A program made the translations under genes and the position numbers. DNA of 52,408 bases from Ancylobacter novellus (GTDB lineage Bacteria; Pseudomonadota; Alphaproteobacteria; Rhizobiales; Xanthobacteraceae), in contig QFQD01000015.1 of the NCBI GenBank assembly GCA_003241485.1, positions 1 through 52,408 of the forward strand, read 5' to 3'. The notes beneath the pieces were generated by a model. It was not told where the DNA came from and did no database searches. It saw only the letters and a program-made list of their open reading frames with translations. Each line of letters begins with the position of its first letter. Position 1 is the stretch's first letter. This document shows, one piece after another, positions 42,597 through 51,162 of this stretch.

Positions 42597-43598
42597 TCAG
42601 TCCACCTGCAGCATGATCTTGCCGATATGCGCGCTGGTTTCCATGCGGGCATGGGCGGCGCTGGCCTGCTCAAGCGGGAAGATCTGGTCGAGCACCGGCT
42701 TCACCTTGCCGGCCTCGATCAGCGGCCACGCCTTTTCGCGCAGCGAGGCGGCAATAGTCGCCTTCTCCGCCTTCGGACGCGAGCGCAGGGTGGAGCCCAT
42801 ATGCGACAGGCGCTTCAGCATGAGCCGCATATAGTCGATCTGCACCTTGGAGCCTTCCATGAAGGCGATCTGGACGATGCGGCCGAGCGGCGCGGCCGCC
42901 TCGTAATTGCGGGCGATGTAGGAACCGCCGACCATGTCGAGGATGACGTTCACCCCCTTGCCGCCGGTCTTCTCCTTGATGACCGCGACGAAATCCTCGG
43001 TCTTGTAGTCGATGGCGTAGTCGGCGCCGAGTTCGAGGCACACCTTGCACTTCTCCGCGCTGCCGGCGGTGGCGAAGACGGTGGCGCCGAAGGCCTTGGC
43101 CAGCTGGATCGCCGTCGTCCCGATGCCCGAGGTGCCGCCATGCACGAGGAAGCTCTCGCCAGCCTTCAGCCCGGCGAGGTCGAACACATTGGTCCACACG
43201 GTGAAGAAGGTTTCCGGCAGCGCCGCCGCCTCGACCAGCGAAAGCCCAGCCGGCACCGGCAGCGCCGCACCGGCATCCGCCAGGCAGTACTGCGCGTAGC
43301 CCCCGCCCGAGACCAGCGCGCAGGCTTTGTCGCCGAGCTTCCAGCCGGTGACGCCCTCACCCAGCGCGACCACCTCGCCGGCGATTTCGAGGCCCGGAAT
43401 ATCTGAGGCGCCGGGCGGCGGCGGGTAGAGGCCCTTGCGCTGCATCACATCCGGGCGATTGACGCCGGCCGCCGCGACCTTGACGAGGATTTCGCCCGCG
43501 CCGGGCGTGGGCACCGGGCGCTGCTCGGGTACCAGGGCTTCCGGGCCGCCGGGGGTCGGCAGGCCGATGGCAGTCATGCGCGCGGGCAGGTCGGTCAC
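42597..43598 (-). CDS. NAD(P)H-quinone oxidoreductase (zeta-crystallin/PIG3-like, MDR family)
   Basis: 333 aa from GTG 43598, which has AAGGAAGAGG 8 bases upstream; ATG 43643 and ATG 43577 are alternatives. The zinc-free medium-chain reductase pattern is clear: VAAAGVNRPDVMQRKGLYPP, PGLEIAGEVVALGEGVTGWK and the NADPH-binding HGGTSGIGTTAIQLAKAFGA. Such enzymes reduce quinones or other electrophiles with NADPH. It is divergent from the DUF1192 gene at 43747. Confidence 0.92.
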   Translation of the reverse strand: MTDLPARMTAIGLPTPGGPEALVPEQRPVPTPGAGEILVKVAAAGVNRPDVMQRKGLYPPPPGASDIPGLEIAGEVVALGEGVTGWKLGDKACALVSGGGYAQYCLADAGAALPVPAGLSLVEAAALPETFFTVWTNVFDLAGLKAGESFLVHGGTSGIGTTAIQLAKAFGATVFATAGSAEKCKVCLELGADYAIDYKTEDFVAVIKEKTGGKGVNVILDMVGGSYIARNYEAAAPLGRIVQIAFMEGSKVQIDYMRLMLKRLSHMGSTLRSRPKAEKATIAASLREKAWPLIEAGKVKPVLDQIFPLEQASAAHARMETSAHIGKIMLQVD

Positions 43599-43746
43599 GG
43601 GCGTTTCCTCTTCCTTCGGACGTCTGGTTGCTACGTAGGTCATGGCGCCCGCACTGGCAACCGCCACGGGGGCGACCTAGATTGACAAGCATGAGCAGCC
43701 ACTTGCCGCTCACGCGTGCACCTGATCGGAAATGGAGGAACCGCCC

Positions 43747-43950
43747 ATGGCCATCGACGAAGATCCCTTCGGCGCCGCACCGGCCAGAAAGCCGCCCGGC
43801 CATGATGTGGGCGGCGACATCTCCACCTTGTCCGAGGGGGAGATCGAGGAGCGCATCGAAGTTCTCGGCGCCGAGATCGAGCGGTTGCGTGGGGCGCTGG
43901 CGGCCAAGCGCGCCTCGCGTGTCGCGGCGGAGAATTTCTTCAAGCGTTAG
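43747..43950 (+). CDS. DUF1192 family protein
   Basis: 67 aa. ATG 43747 has GGAGGA seven bases upstream. The acidic N-terminus (MAIDEDPFGAAP), then the conserved GGDISTLSEGEIEERIEVLG and a coiled-coil with the ending KRASRVAAENFFKR match DUF1192, a small alphaproteobacterial family of unknown function. An exact CtrA-type site and a strong terminator follow. Confidence 0.88.
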   Translation: MAIDEDPFGAAPARKPPGHDVGGDISTLSEGEIEERIEVLGAEIERLRGALAAKRASRVAAENFFKR

Positions 43951-43964
43951 CAGGCAGGCCGGAT

Positions 43965-43979
43965 TTAACCGGGCGTTAA
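43965..43979. promoter_or_regulatory. consensus CtrA-binding site
   Basis: Exact TTAA-CCGGGCG-TTAA, the full consensus for the cell-cycle master regulator CtrA of alphaproteobacteria. It stands 14 bases after the DUF1192 stop and 253 bases before DUF1465. An intrinsic terminator lies between it and DUF1465. Confidence 0.65.
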
Positions 43980-44065
43980 GCTTTCCAGATCATTACTGGT
44001 GATGGTCGATTTGACCGTGAGTGGCCCTGTCCACTCTGTTTGACGCATCCCTGTCTATCACTTTT

Positions 44066-44092
44066 GAGCCGCCCCTCGGGCGGCTCTTTTTT
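44066..44092 (+). terminator. strong intrinsic terminator
   Basis: Perfect 9-bp GC-rich stem GAGCCGCCC / GGGCGGCTC with a 3-base loop followed by six T. It ends transcripts from the DUF1192 side about 140 bases after that stop. A smaller hairpin GAGTGG / CCACTC precedes it at 44019-44036. Confidence 0.93.
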
Positions 44093-44231
44093 CATGCGGC
44101 GGGCACTTCGCCCCTCCCCCGCCATCATCCACTGCCAATCCGCCACCGAGGCATGTTCGCCCTTGCAGCCGGCCGTCAGGCTCGCGAGGGAGAACATCGG
44201 GATTGAGCGAATCGCGCACCGGATCGGGACG

Positions 44232-44771
44232 ATGGGATCTTCGGGCAAAGGCAATGGCGGCAAGGGCGGCCCTCGCGAGGACCGGCGGGACGACCGTCCG
44301 ATCAATCTCGCCGAGCGCCGCATCGCGTCGCAGGTCTTCGCGGAGCTGTTCCGCGAGGGGATGGAGCTGGTGGACGAGACCGCCGCCTATCTCGACGGCG
44401 AGGGCCGCAATGACAGCCATGCGCTGTCGCGTCCCGCGCTCGCCGCCTATGCCCAGCAGAGCATGCGCCTGTCGACGCGGCTGATGCAGCTCGCCTCATG
44501 GCTGCTGCTGCAGCGCGCCGTCGTTGAAGGGGAGATGTCGGTCGAAACCGCCCTGCGCGAACGCGGGCGCATCGACCTTCAGGGGCCCGCCCCCGATGAA
44601 GAGCAGGAAGAGCTGCTGCCGGCTCCGCTGGTGGCACTTATCCACCGCAGCTATCAACTCCAGCGGCTGATCGGCCAGCTTGACGCCGCCCTCGACACCC
44701 CGACGCACGAGCCGGCCAATGCCGTGGCGGGACAGATCGGCCGCCTGCGCTCGGCTTTCGAGCGCCACTGA
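44232..44771 (+). CDS. DUF1465 family protein
   Basis: 179 aa. A short Gly/Arg/Asp-rich N-terminus is followed by the mainly helical DUF1465 region (NLAERRIASQVFAELFREGM, ELVDETAAYLDGEGR, ALAAYAQQSMRLSTRLMQLA, SWLLLQRAVVEGEMS and LIHRSYQLQRLIGQLDAAL). The family is alphaproteobacterial and of unknown function. ATG 44232 is preferred, as sequence before it crosses the terminator. It converges with rpmE, with 181 bases between the stops. Confidence 0.85.
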   Translation: MGSSGKGNGGKGGPREDRRDDRPINLAERRIASQVFAELFREGMELVDETAAYLDGEGRNDSHALSRPALAAYAQQSMRLSTRLMQLASWLLLQRAVVEGEMSVETALRERGRIDLQGPAPDEEQEELLPAPLVALIHRSYQLQRLIGQLDAALDTPTHEPANAVAGQIGRLRSAFERH

Positions 44772-44838
44772 GGCCCCGCGCTTCGAGGCCCGCAGGGCAA
44801 ATCGCCGCGCCCTTCAGCGCGAACCCGCGCAAACGAAA

Positions 44839-44872
44839 ACCCTCGCGCAGGGCACGCGCCCCAGGCGAGGGT
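44839..44872 (-). terminator. intrinsic terminator of rpmE, with two further hairpins
   Basis: Stem ACCCTCGC / GCGAGGGT (44839-44846 with 44865-44872), followed on the minus strand by TTTCGTTT. Two more inverted repeats with GGCGGG / CCCGCC arms lie nearer the rpmE stop at 44896-44912 and 44930-44947. Together they form a run of three hairpins after rpmE. Confidence 0.75.
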
Positions 44873-44952
44873 CTCGAAACGTCGCTTCCGTCGGCGGCGG
44901 GCAAAACCCGCCATCGACCAAGACCAGCAGGCGGGCGCAAACCCGCCCGGCA

Positions 44953-45177
44953 TCAGGCCTTGAGGAAGCCCGCGAACTTCTTCTGGAACTTCGACACGCG
45001 GCCCGCGCGGTCGAGCAGCTGCCCGGTGCCGCCGGTCCAGGCCGGGTGAACCTTCGAATCGATATCGAGCTGGAGGACGTCGCCCTCCTTGCCCCAAGTC
45101 GTCCGGGTCGTGTACTCGGTGCCGTCCGTCATCACCACCTTGATGAAGTGGTAGTCGGGATGGATGTTGCTCTTCAT
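44953..45177 (-). CDS. rpmE: 50S ribosomal protein L31
   Basis: 74 aa, standard length. MKSNIHPDYHFIKVVMTDGT begins the protein. The zinc-binding cysteines of the C+ type are absent, so this is the zinc-independent form usual in alphaproteobacteria. ATG 45177 has GAGGA eight bases upstream. It is divergent from the ABC transporter gene at 45279, a common alphaproteobacterial arrangement. Confidence 0.96.
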   Translation of the reverse strand: MKSNIHPDYHFIKVVMTDGTEYTTRTTWGKEGDVLQLDIDSKVHPAWTGGTGQLLDRAGRVSKFQKKFAGFLKA

Positions 45178-45278
45178 GGGTAGCATCCTCGCCGCCGCAC
45201 GGTCGGCCCCTCGCGGGAACCACGCGGCGATCTACAAAACGATCCTGCCGGAAATCCGAGCGGCTCTATAACCGAGAC

Positions 45279-47090
45279 ATGCCTGTGACACAAGCCGCCC
45301 AGCACCAATCCTCCGCGAAGCTCGAAATGCCGGCTCCGCGCCGCCCGCGACTCAGCCCGCTCAAGGCCCTGTGGCCGCATATCCGCCGCTACCGCGGCCG
45401 GGCGGGCGCGGCGCTGCTGGCCCTGCTCGTCGCCGCCCTGGCGACGCTGGTGGTGCCGATCGCCGTGCGGCGCATGATCGACTTCGGCTTCGATGTGCAG
45501 CATGCCGGATTCATCGACCGCTATTTCGGGGTGATGATCGGCGTCGTCGCCGTGCTCGCCACCGCCTCCGCCGCGCGGTACTACCTCGTCATGACGCTGG
45601 GCGAGCGCATTGTCGCGGACCTGCGCGCGCAGGTCTTCGCGCATCTGCTCACCCTCGACGGCGCCTTCTACGACCGGGCGAAGTCGGGCGAGCTGATCTC
45701 CCGCCTCACCGCCGACACGACGCAGATCAAGTCCGCGGTCGGCGCCTCCGCGTCCATCGCGCTGCGCAACATCGTGCTGTTCATCGGCGCCACCATCATG
45801 ATGGTCATCACCAGCCCGTGGCTCTCCGCCATCCTGCTGGTCGCGATTCCCGTCATCGTCGCCGCGCTCATCGGCTCCGGACGCGGCGTACGCAAGCGCT
45901 CGCGCGGGGCGCAGGACACACTGGCGGAAGCCTCCGCCTATGCCGCCGAGGCCATCGGCGCGATTCGCAGCCTGCAGGCCAACACCGCCGAACCCGCCGC
46001 GACGCGCCGCTTCGACGGCGAGGTCGAACATGCCTTCAACGCCGCCAGCAACGCGGTCAAGGCGCGCTCCCTGCTCACCGGCGTCGGCATCTTCCTGGTG
46101 TTCGCCAGTGTCGTCGGCATCCTCTGGGCCGGCGCCAATGCCGTGCTCGCCGGCAGCATGAGCGCGGGCACGCTCGGCCAGTTCGTGCTCTACGCCGTTC
46201 TCGCCGCAAGCGGGCTCGGCCAGCTCAGTGAGGTGTGGGGCGAGATTTCGCAGGCCGCCGGCGCCACCGAGCGCATCGCCGAACTTCTTGCGGAAAAGCC
46301 CGCCGTCATGTCGCCGGCGGCTCCCGCGGCCCTGCCGGCGCCGCGCGGCGAGGTGCGCTTCACGGACGTCGGATTCGCCTACCCCACCCGCCCCGACCTG
46401 CCGGTGCTGTCCGGCGTCAGCTTCGCCATCAAGCCCGGCGAGCGCGTCGCCATCGTCGGCCCCTCGGGAGCGGGAAAGAGCACGCTGTTCCAGCTGCTGC
46501 TGCGCTTCTACGATCCCACCTCGGGCCATGTGGAAGTCGACGGCGTCGATGTCGCCAAGGCGTCGCCACAGGCGGTGCGTGCGCGCATCGCGCTGGTGCC
46601 GCAGGATGTGGCGGTGTTCGCCACCTCGATCCGCGAGAACATCCGCCTCGGCCGGCCCGACGCCACCGATGCGGAGGTCGAGGAAGCCGGCCGCCTCGCC
46701 GTGGCCGACGAGTTCGTCACGCGCCTGCCGGAAGGCTGGGACACGCCGGTCGGCGAGCGGGGCGTCACCCTGTCCGGCGGCCAGCGGCAGCGCATCGCCA
46801 TCGCGCGCGCCATCCTGCGCCGTGCGCCCATCCTCCTGCTGGACGAGGCGACCTCCGCGCTGGACGCGGAGAGCGAGACGCTGGTGCAGCGCGCGCTCGA
46901 CCGTTCGATGGAAGGGCGCACCACGCTGGTCATCGCCCACCGCCTCGCCACCGTGCTCTCGGCAGACCGCATCCTCGTCATGGAGCAGGGCCGCGTGGTG
47001 GAGGAAGGCACGCATCAGAGCCTCGTGGCGCAAGGCGGCCTTTATGCCCGCCTCGCCGCGCTGCAGTTCGGCGCGACGAACGGGGGCTGA
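45279..47090 (+). CDS. ABC exporter half-transporter (fused permease and ATPase)
   Basis: 603 aa. The N-terminal six-helix type-IV exporter domain spans about residues 40-330, and the C-terminal ATPase has Walker A GPSGAGKST, Q-loop LVPQDVAVFATSIREN, signature LSGGQRQRIAIARA, Walker B ILLLDEATSALDAE and H-loop IAHRL. The architecture is that of MsbA/LmrA-like homodimeric exporters of lipids or drugs; the substrate is unknown. The start ATG 45279 is 101 bases from the divergent rpmE start. Confidence 0.9.
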   Translation: MPVTQAAQHQSSAKLEMPAPRRPRLSPLKALWPHIRRYRGRAGAALLALLVAALATLVVPIAVRRMIDFGFDVQHAGFIDRYFGVMIGVVAVLATASAARYYLVMTLGERIVADLRAQVFAHLLTLDGAFYDRAKSGELISRLTADTTQIKSAVGASASIALRNIVLFIGATIMMVITSPWLSAILLVAIPVIVAALIGSGRGVRKRSRGAQDTLAEASAYAAEAIGAIRSLQANTAEPAATRRFDGEVEHAFNAASNAVKARSLLTGVGIFLVFASVVGILWAGANAVLAGSMSAGTLGQFVLYAVLAASGLGQLSEVWGEISQAAGATERIAELLAEKPAVMSPAAPAALPAPRGEVRFTDVGFAYPTRPDLPVLSGVSFAIKPGERVAIVGPSGAGKSTLFQLLLRFYDPTSGHVEVDGVDVAKASPQAVRARIALVPQDVAVFATSIRENIRLGRPDATDAEVEEAGRLAVADEFVTRLPEGWDTPVGERGVTLSGGQRQRIAIARAILRRAPILLLDEATSALDAESETLVQRALDRSMEGRTTLVIAHRLATVLSADRILVMEQGRVVEEGTHQSLVAQGGLYARLAALQFGATNGG

Positions 47091-47117
47091 AGCGCGCCTG
47101 CGCTGCCCGCGCCCGTC

Positions 47118-47591
47118 TCAGCCGCCTCCGCGCCGCTCCATCCGCAGCGTGGGACGGCCGGAGGTCGGATTGGTGCCATGGGCGGCGATGGTGAAGCCGG
47201 CCTTCTCGTAGAAATGCACCGCCCGCCGGTTTTCCTCGTTCACGTCGAGGGAAAGCGGCTGGCGGGTGCGCGCCGCCGCCGCGTCCAGCAGGGCAAGCGC
47301 GACGCCCTCGCCCCAATGGTCGGGATGGACCACGAGCTGGTCGACGTAACCGGTAGGCGGATGCACCGACACGAAGCCGAGCAGCCGCCCCTCAGTGCCG
47401 GGCTCGACCGCCAGCTCGATCAGCGCCCCCTCTTCGAGCAAGGTCTCGACGCGATGGCAGAGCCAGCCGCGCCGCGCCTCGAAGTCGATGTCCGGCATGG
47501 CTTCCTGCCAGGCCTCGACCCAAAGATCCGCCATGGCGGGCATTCTGCCCCACCCGAAGCCTTCAAGCTCGGCGGGCTTGTGCTGGGTCAT
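47118..47591 (-). CDS. GNAT family N-acetyltransferase
   Basis: 157 aa. The acetyl-CoA-binding core is visible: GFVSVHPPTGYVDQLVVHPD (motif A strand), HWGEGVALALLDAAAART and SLDVNEENRRAVHFYEKAGF (motif B). The acceptor is unknown. It lies 10 bases after the stop of the OmpA-like gene, so it is probably the last gene of that transcript. Confidence 0.9.
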   Translation of the reverse strand: MTQHKPAELEGFGWGRMPAMADLWVEAWQEAMPDIDFEARRGWLCHRVETLLEEGALIELAVEPGTEGRLLGFVSVHPPTGYVDQLVVHPDHWGEGVALALLDAAAARTRQPLSLDVNEENRRAVHFYEKAGFTIAAHGTNPTSGRPTLRMERRGGG

Positions 47592-47601
47592 CGCCGCGCA
47601 A

Positions 47602-48636
47602 TCATCTCTCGGTCAGCTTCAGCTCGATGCGGCGATTGCGCGCCCGCGCCTCGTCGCTCTCGCCCGGCTCCAGCGGCTGGTACTCGCCGAAGCCGGCCGC
47701 GACCAGATGCCGGGGCGAAATGCCCTTGCTCGCGAGATACTGCACCACCGCGATTGAGCGCGCGGCGGAGAGTTCCCAGTTGGAGGGGAATTGCGGCGTC
47801 TGGATCGGCCGGTCGTCGGTATGGCCGTCGACGCGCAGCACCCAGGCGATGTCGTCCGGAATTTCCTTCTCAAGCGCCGCGATCGCGGTGGCGATCTCGT
47901 CGAGGGCGGGGCGCGCCTCGGGCCGCAGATCGGAGGAGGCGCGGTCGAAGAAGATCTCCGACTGGAACACGAAGCGGTCGCCCACCTGCCGGATGCCCGG
48001 CCGGTTGCCGAGAATCGCGCTGAGCCGGCCGAAGAATTCGGAGCGGTAGCGTGTCAGCTCCTGCACGCGCTGGGCGAGCGCCACATTCAGCCGGCGCCCG
48101 AGATCGGCAAGGCGCGACTGGCTCTCCTTGTCCTTCTGGTCGGATATGTTGAGCGCCTCTTCCAGCGCCGCGATCTGGCGGCGCAGCGCGGCGATCTGCT
48201 GGTTGAGGATGGCGATCTGCGCGGCCGCCTGCGCCGCGGCGTCCTGCTCATTGCCGAGCTGGCGGGCCAGCGCCGTGGCGCGGCGCTCGGCCTCGGCGAT
48301 CTCGTCCGGCGAGGCGGTGGCGATGGCCGCCTCGCGCAGCACGTTGCGCTCCTGCTCCATGGCCAGCAGGCTGGCGCGCAGCGAGCCGATCTGGCTCTCC
48401 GATTCCGCCTCGCTGGCGCGCTCAAGGGCGAGCAGGTCCGTCAGTTCGCGGATCTGCGCCTGCAGGCGCGACATGGCGTCGTCCTTGTTGCCGATTTCCT
48501 GCGTCAGCACGAACTGCGCGAGGACGAAGACCGACAGCAGGAACACGAAGACCAGCAGCAAGGTCGACAGCGCGTCGACGAAGCCGGGCCAGTAGTCGAT
48601 ATGGCGATCACTGCGGCGCGAGCGTCCGAGAGCCAT
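47602..48636 (-). CDS. OmpA/MotB-like peptidoglycan-binding protein with long coiled coil
   Basis: 344 aa. One membrane helix near residues 19-43 (GFVDALSTLLLVFVFLLSVF) contains Asp21, in the place of the proton-carrying Asp of MotB, TolR and ExbD. A coiled coil of about 150 residues follows (for example EAERRATALARQLGNEQDAA and NQQIAALRRQIAALEEALNI). The C-terminus is an OmpA-like domain (IFFDRASSDLRPEARPALDE, DGHTDDRPI, WELSAARSIAVVQYLASKG, RNRRIELKLTER). The ATG overlaps the upstream stop as TGATG, so it is coupled to the MotA-like gene. It is predicted to be the stator partner of that channel; function unknown. Confidence 0.85.
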   Translation of the reverse strand: MALGRSRRSDRHIDYWPGFVDALSTLLLVFVFLLSVFVLAQFVLTQEIGNKDDAMSRLQAQIRELTDLLALERASEAESESQIGSLRASLLAMEQERNVLREAAIATASPDEIAEAERRATALARQLGNEQDAAAQAAAQIAILNQQIAALRRQIAALEEALNISDQKDKESQSRLADLGRRLNVALAQRVQELTRYRSEFFGRLSAILGNRPGIRQVGDRFVFQSEIFFDRASSDLRPEARPALDEIATAIAALEKEIPDDIAWVLRVDGHTDDRPIQTPQFPSNWELSAARSIAVVQYLASKGISPRHLVAAGFGEYQPLEPGESDEARARNRRIELKLTER

Positions 48637-49751
48637 CACGCACGCTCGCGGTCGGCGGGCGTCGAGGCCGCGCCTTGGGTGGCCGCCGGCGCGGCCCCTT
48701 GCGCCGCTCCCTGGGCGGCGATGCGCTCAAGCAGCTTCTTGATGTCCTTCTGCTGCTCGGCCTGCGCCTCCACCCAGTCACGCACCATCTGCTGCTCGCC
48801 GCGCATATGCTGCACGAGGCCCTGCAGGCTCTCGGCCAGATGCGCCATGGCGGTGGTCACGCGCTGCGAGCCGGCTTCCGTCATGGTGCGGTCGAGCCGG
48901 CTGACCGCCTCGGTCAGCTGGGCGAGGTCCGGCGGCGGCAGCAACCCGACCGAACCCACGACGGCGGCCGGCGCGGCCGCAGCCGGATGGGTCGGCGGCA
49001 CGGGTACGGGGCGCGGACGCTGCTGCGCTTCATGGCTGAGGTCTTCCACCGTGGTGGAGAGCCAGTCCTCCAGGTCGGTGTAGAAGCGGTTCTGCGCCTG
49101 GCCCGCCTGCAGATCGAGGAAGCCGAGCACCAGCGAGCCGGCGAGGCCGAACAGCGAGGACGAGAACGCGATGCCCATGCCGCCCAGCGGCGCGGCAAGG
49201 CCGGTCTTCATGGTCTCCAGAACGGACGCGGATTCCGGGCCGACATCGAGCGCGCCGATCACCCCGGCAATGGAGGACACCGTGTCGAGCAGGCCCCAGA
49301 AGGTGCCGAGCAGGCCGAGGAAGATGAGCAGGCCGGTGAGATAGCGCAGCAGGTCGCGCGCCTCGTCGAGGCGGGTGCCGATCGATTCGAGGATGCCCCG
49401 CATCGTCGCCTGCGAGATCGACATCCGCCCGACGCGATCGCCCAGCAGAGAGGCCATCGGCGCCAGCAGGCGCGGCGTCCGGCGGACTTCGAGGCCCGGA
49501 TCGGCCACCCGGAAGCTGTTGACCCACTCCACCTCCGGCAGCAGCCGCACCACCTGGCGGAAGGCGAAGATGGTGCCGATCAGCAGCACGCCGAAGATGA
49601 CGCCGTTCAGGCCGGGATTATTGAGAAAGGCGCGCCAGATCTGTTCATGCAGCACCGAAGCGAGCGCGATACCGAGCAGAAGGAAGACAAACATCCGCAC
49701 CAGAAAGATGCGCGGGGATGAGAGTTTATGAAAAGGATCCGACGCGTCCAT
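48636..49751 (-). CDS. MotA/TolQ/ExbB-family proton channel protein
   Basis: 371 aa. Membrane helices lie at about 16-34, 50-66, 140-163 and 190-217. The family motif is seen in LIFLGLLGTFWGLLDTVSSI and GLAAPLGGMGIAFSSSLFGL. The C-terminal 120 residues are cytoplasmic: a Pro/Ala linker, then an amphipathic coiled coil (TEAVSRLDRTMTEAGSQRVT to QQKDIKKLLERIAAQG). It is not part of a flagellar cluster and is distinct from tolQ at 32379. With the next gene it forms a two-component envelope motor of unknown purpose. Confidence 0.85.
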   Translation of the reverse strand: MDASDPFHKLSSPRIFLVRMFVFLLLGIALASVLHEQIWRAFLNNPGLNGVIFGVLLIGTIFAFRQVVRLLPEVEWVNSFRVADPGLEVRRTPRLLAPMASLLGDRVGRMSISQATMRGILESIGTRLDEARDLLRYLTGLLIFLGLLGTFWGLLDTVSSIAGVIGALDVGPESASVLETMKTGLAAPLGGMGIAFSSSLFGLAGSLVLGFLDLQAGQAQNRFYTDLEDWLSTTVEDLSHEAQQRPRPVPVPPTHPAAAAPAAVVGSVGLLPPPDLAQLTEAVSRLDRTMTEAGSQRVTTAMAHLAESLQGLVQHMRGEQQMVRDWVEAQAEQQKDIKKLLERIAAQGAAQGAAPAATQGAASTPADRERA

Positions 49752-49870
49752 GCCCCAAGCCGTCTCGATGAGATGGCGGTTTCTCGCGACGCAGCGAGCC
49801 GCCCTGCGCGGGACTATGCCACAGACGGGGGGAAATGAAACCTTCGGCGGGGCCTAATCTTAAGGCCGCG

Positions 49871-50659
49871 CTAGGCCTTGCGCAGGACCGTCAGCAGATC
49901 GCGGCGGATTACCTCGTTACCGACGATGATGTCGCCCTTGGCGAGCATCTTGTCGCCGTCGTCGAGGTCGCTGACATAGCCGCCCGCCTCGCGCACCAGC
50001 ACGATGCCGGCCGCGATGTCCCAGGGGCTCAAACCACGCTCCCAGAAGGCGTCGAAGCGGCCGGCGGCGACCCAGGCGAGGTCGAGCGCGGCCGCGCCAG
50101 TGCGGCGCAGGCCGGAAACCTTCGGCGCGATGGCGAGATATTCCCGGCCGAACTGGCCGAGATCGCCCCGTCCCATATGCGGCACGCCGCACGAGATCAC
50201 GCTGTCGGCGAGGCTGCGGCGGGCCGCGACGCGGATGCGGCGATCGTTCATGAAGGCGCCGGCGCCCTTCTCCGCGACGAACAGCTCGTCGGTCACCGGG
50301 TTGAAGATCAGCCCGGCGATCGGCACGCCGTCACGCACCAGGCCGATGGAGATGGCGAAGAGCGGGATGCCGTGCAGGAAATTGGTGGTGCCGTCGAGCG
50401 GGTCGATGATCCAGCGATGGCTCTCGTCGGTGCCGTCGATCTCGCCGCTCTCTTCCATGATGAAGCCGAAGCCGGGGCGCGCCTTGGCGAGTTCCTCGTG
50501 CAGGATCTTCTCGGCCTTGCGGTCGGCGTTGGAAACGAAGTTCGCCGGACCCTTCAGCGAGACCTGCAGGTTCTCGACCTCGCCGAAATCGCGGACGAGG
50601 GAGCGGCCGGCCTTGCGGGCGGCCTGGACCATGACGGTCATGAGGGGAGAACGGATCAT
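49871..50659 (-). CDS. inositol monophosphatase family protein (SuhB-like)
   Basis: 262 aa. Metal- and substrate-binding motifs are EESGEIDG, WIIDPLDGTTNFLHGIPLF and GLSPWDIAAGIVLVREAGGY. The family dephosphorylates inositol phosphates and related sugars; SuhB members also act in transcription antitermination. ATG 50659 (MIRSPLMTVMVQAARKAG) is chosen. No ribosome site is strong, and an upstream in-frame start at 50710 is weaker on family grounds. Confidence 0.93.
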   Translation of the reverse strand: MIRSPLMTVMVQAARKAGRSLVRDFGEVENLQVSLKGPANFVSNADRKAEKILHEELAKARPGFGFIMEESGEIDGTDESHRWIIDPLDGTTNFLHGIPLFAISIGLVRDGVPIAGLIFNPVTDELFVAEKGAGAFMNDRRIRVAARRSLADSVISCGVPHMGRGDLGQFGREYLAIAPKVSGLRRTGAAALDLAWVAAGRFDAFWERGLSPWDIAAGIVLVREAGGYVSDLDDGDKMLAKGDIIVGNEVIRRDLLTVLRKA

Positions 50660-50767
50660 GGGAAAGGTCTCGACGAAGACGTGAAGGGCGTGCGGCGGGA
50701 AAGCCTGCACCTGTGCCCCTGCCGGCCCGCGCCGTCAAGTCGGCAGGTACCCGGCAGGGCCGCGTCG

Positions 50768-51151
50768 TCAGCCCATGCCGACGCCGCCGGACGGGCTGGG
50801 GCCGAGGTCGCGCGCCAGCCGCTCCAGCCGATCGGCGGCGTTGATGACGGTGCCGGCGAGTTCGGTCTCGACCTCGCCGAGGCGGCGCACGGCGGCGTCG
50901 CGCGCGCTGCGGTCAGCCGCACCCTCCTGTTCGAGCGAACGAATTTTCCGGCGCGCCTCGCTCAACTCGTCGGCGATGGTGATCGCCGCCATCACGCTGA
51001 GCCGCTGGTCGCCGATCTCGCCAAAGGCCGCGCGCAGCTGGTCGATGCGCGCGTCGACCTCCTCGCCGAGGCGGGTGAGATGGGCTTCCTGCCCGTCGTC
51101 GCAGGCCATGCGATAGGCCCGCCCGGCAATCGTGACGGTAACATGTGCCAT
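50768..51151 (-). CDS. zapA: cell division protein ZapA
   Basis: 127 aa. It promotes bundling of FtsZ filaments at the division site. The family pattern is VTIAGRAYRMACDDGQEAHL, then LGEEVDARIDQLRAAFG, RLSVMAAITIADELSEARRK, and a coiled-coil tail. The Gly-rich end (SPSGGVGMG) is extra. It starts 11 bases after the DUF4164 gene, the usual alphaproteobacterial pair. Confidence 0.93.
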   Translation of the reverse strand: MAHVTVTIAGRAYRMACDDGQEAHLTRLGEEVDARIDQLRAAFGEIGDQRLSVMAAITIADELSEARRKIRSLEQEGAADRSARDAAVRRLGEVETELAGTVINAADRLERLARDLGPSPSGGVGMG

Positions 51152-51162
51152 GTCGGAGCCTC

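Noticed and set aside
44002..44043. 13-codon open frame between the CtrA site and the terminator
   Set aside because: Too short to judge, with no good ribosome site; it may be chance.
47602..49751. Zorya phage-defence system
   Set aside because: Only MotA-like and OmpA-like genes are present. The neighbours are a GNAT acetyltransferase and an inositol monophosphatase; no ZorC, ZorD or ZorE-like gene is seen.
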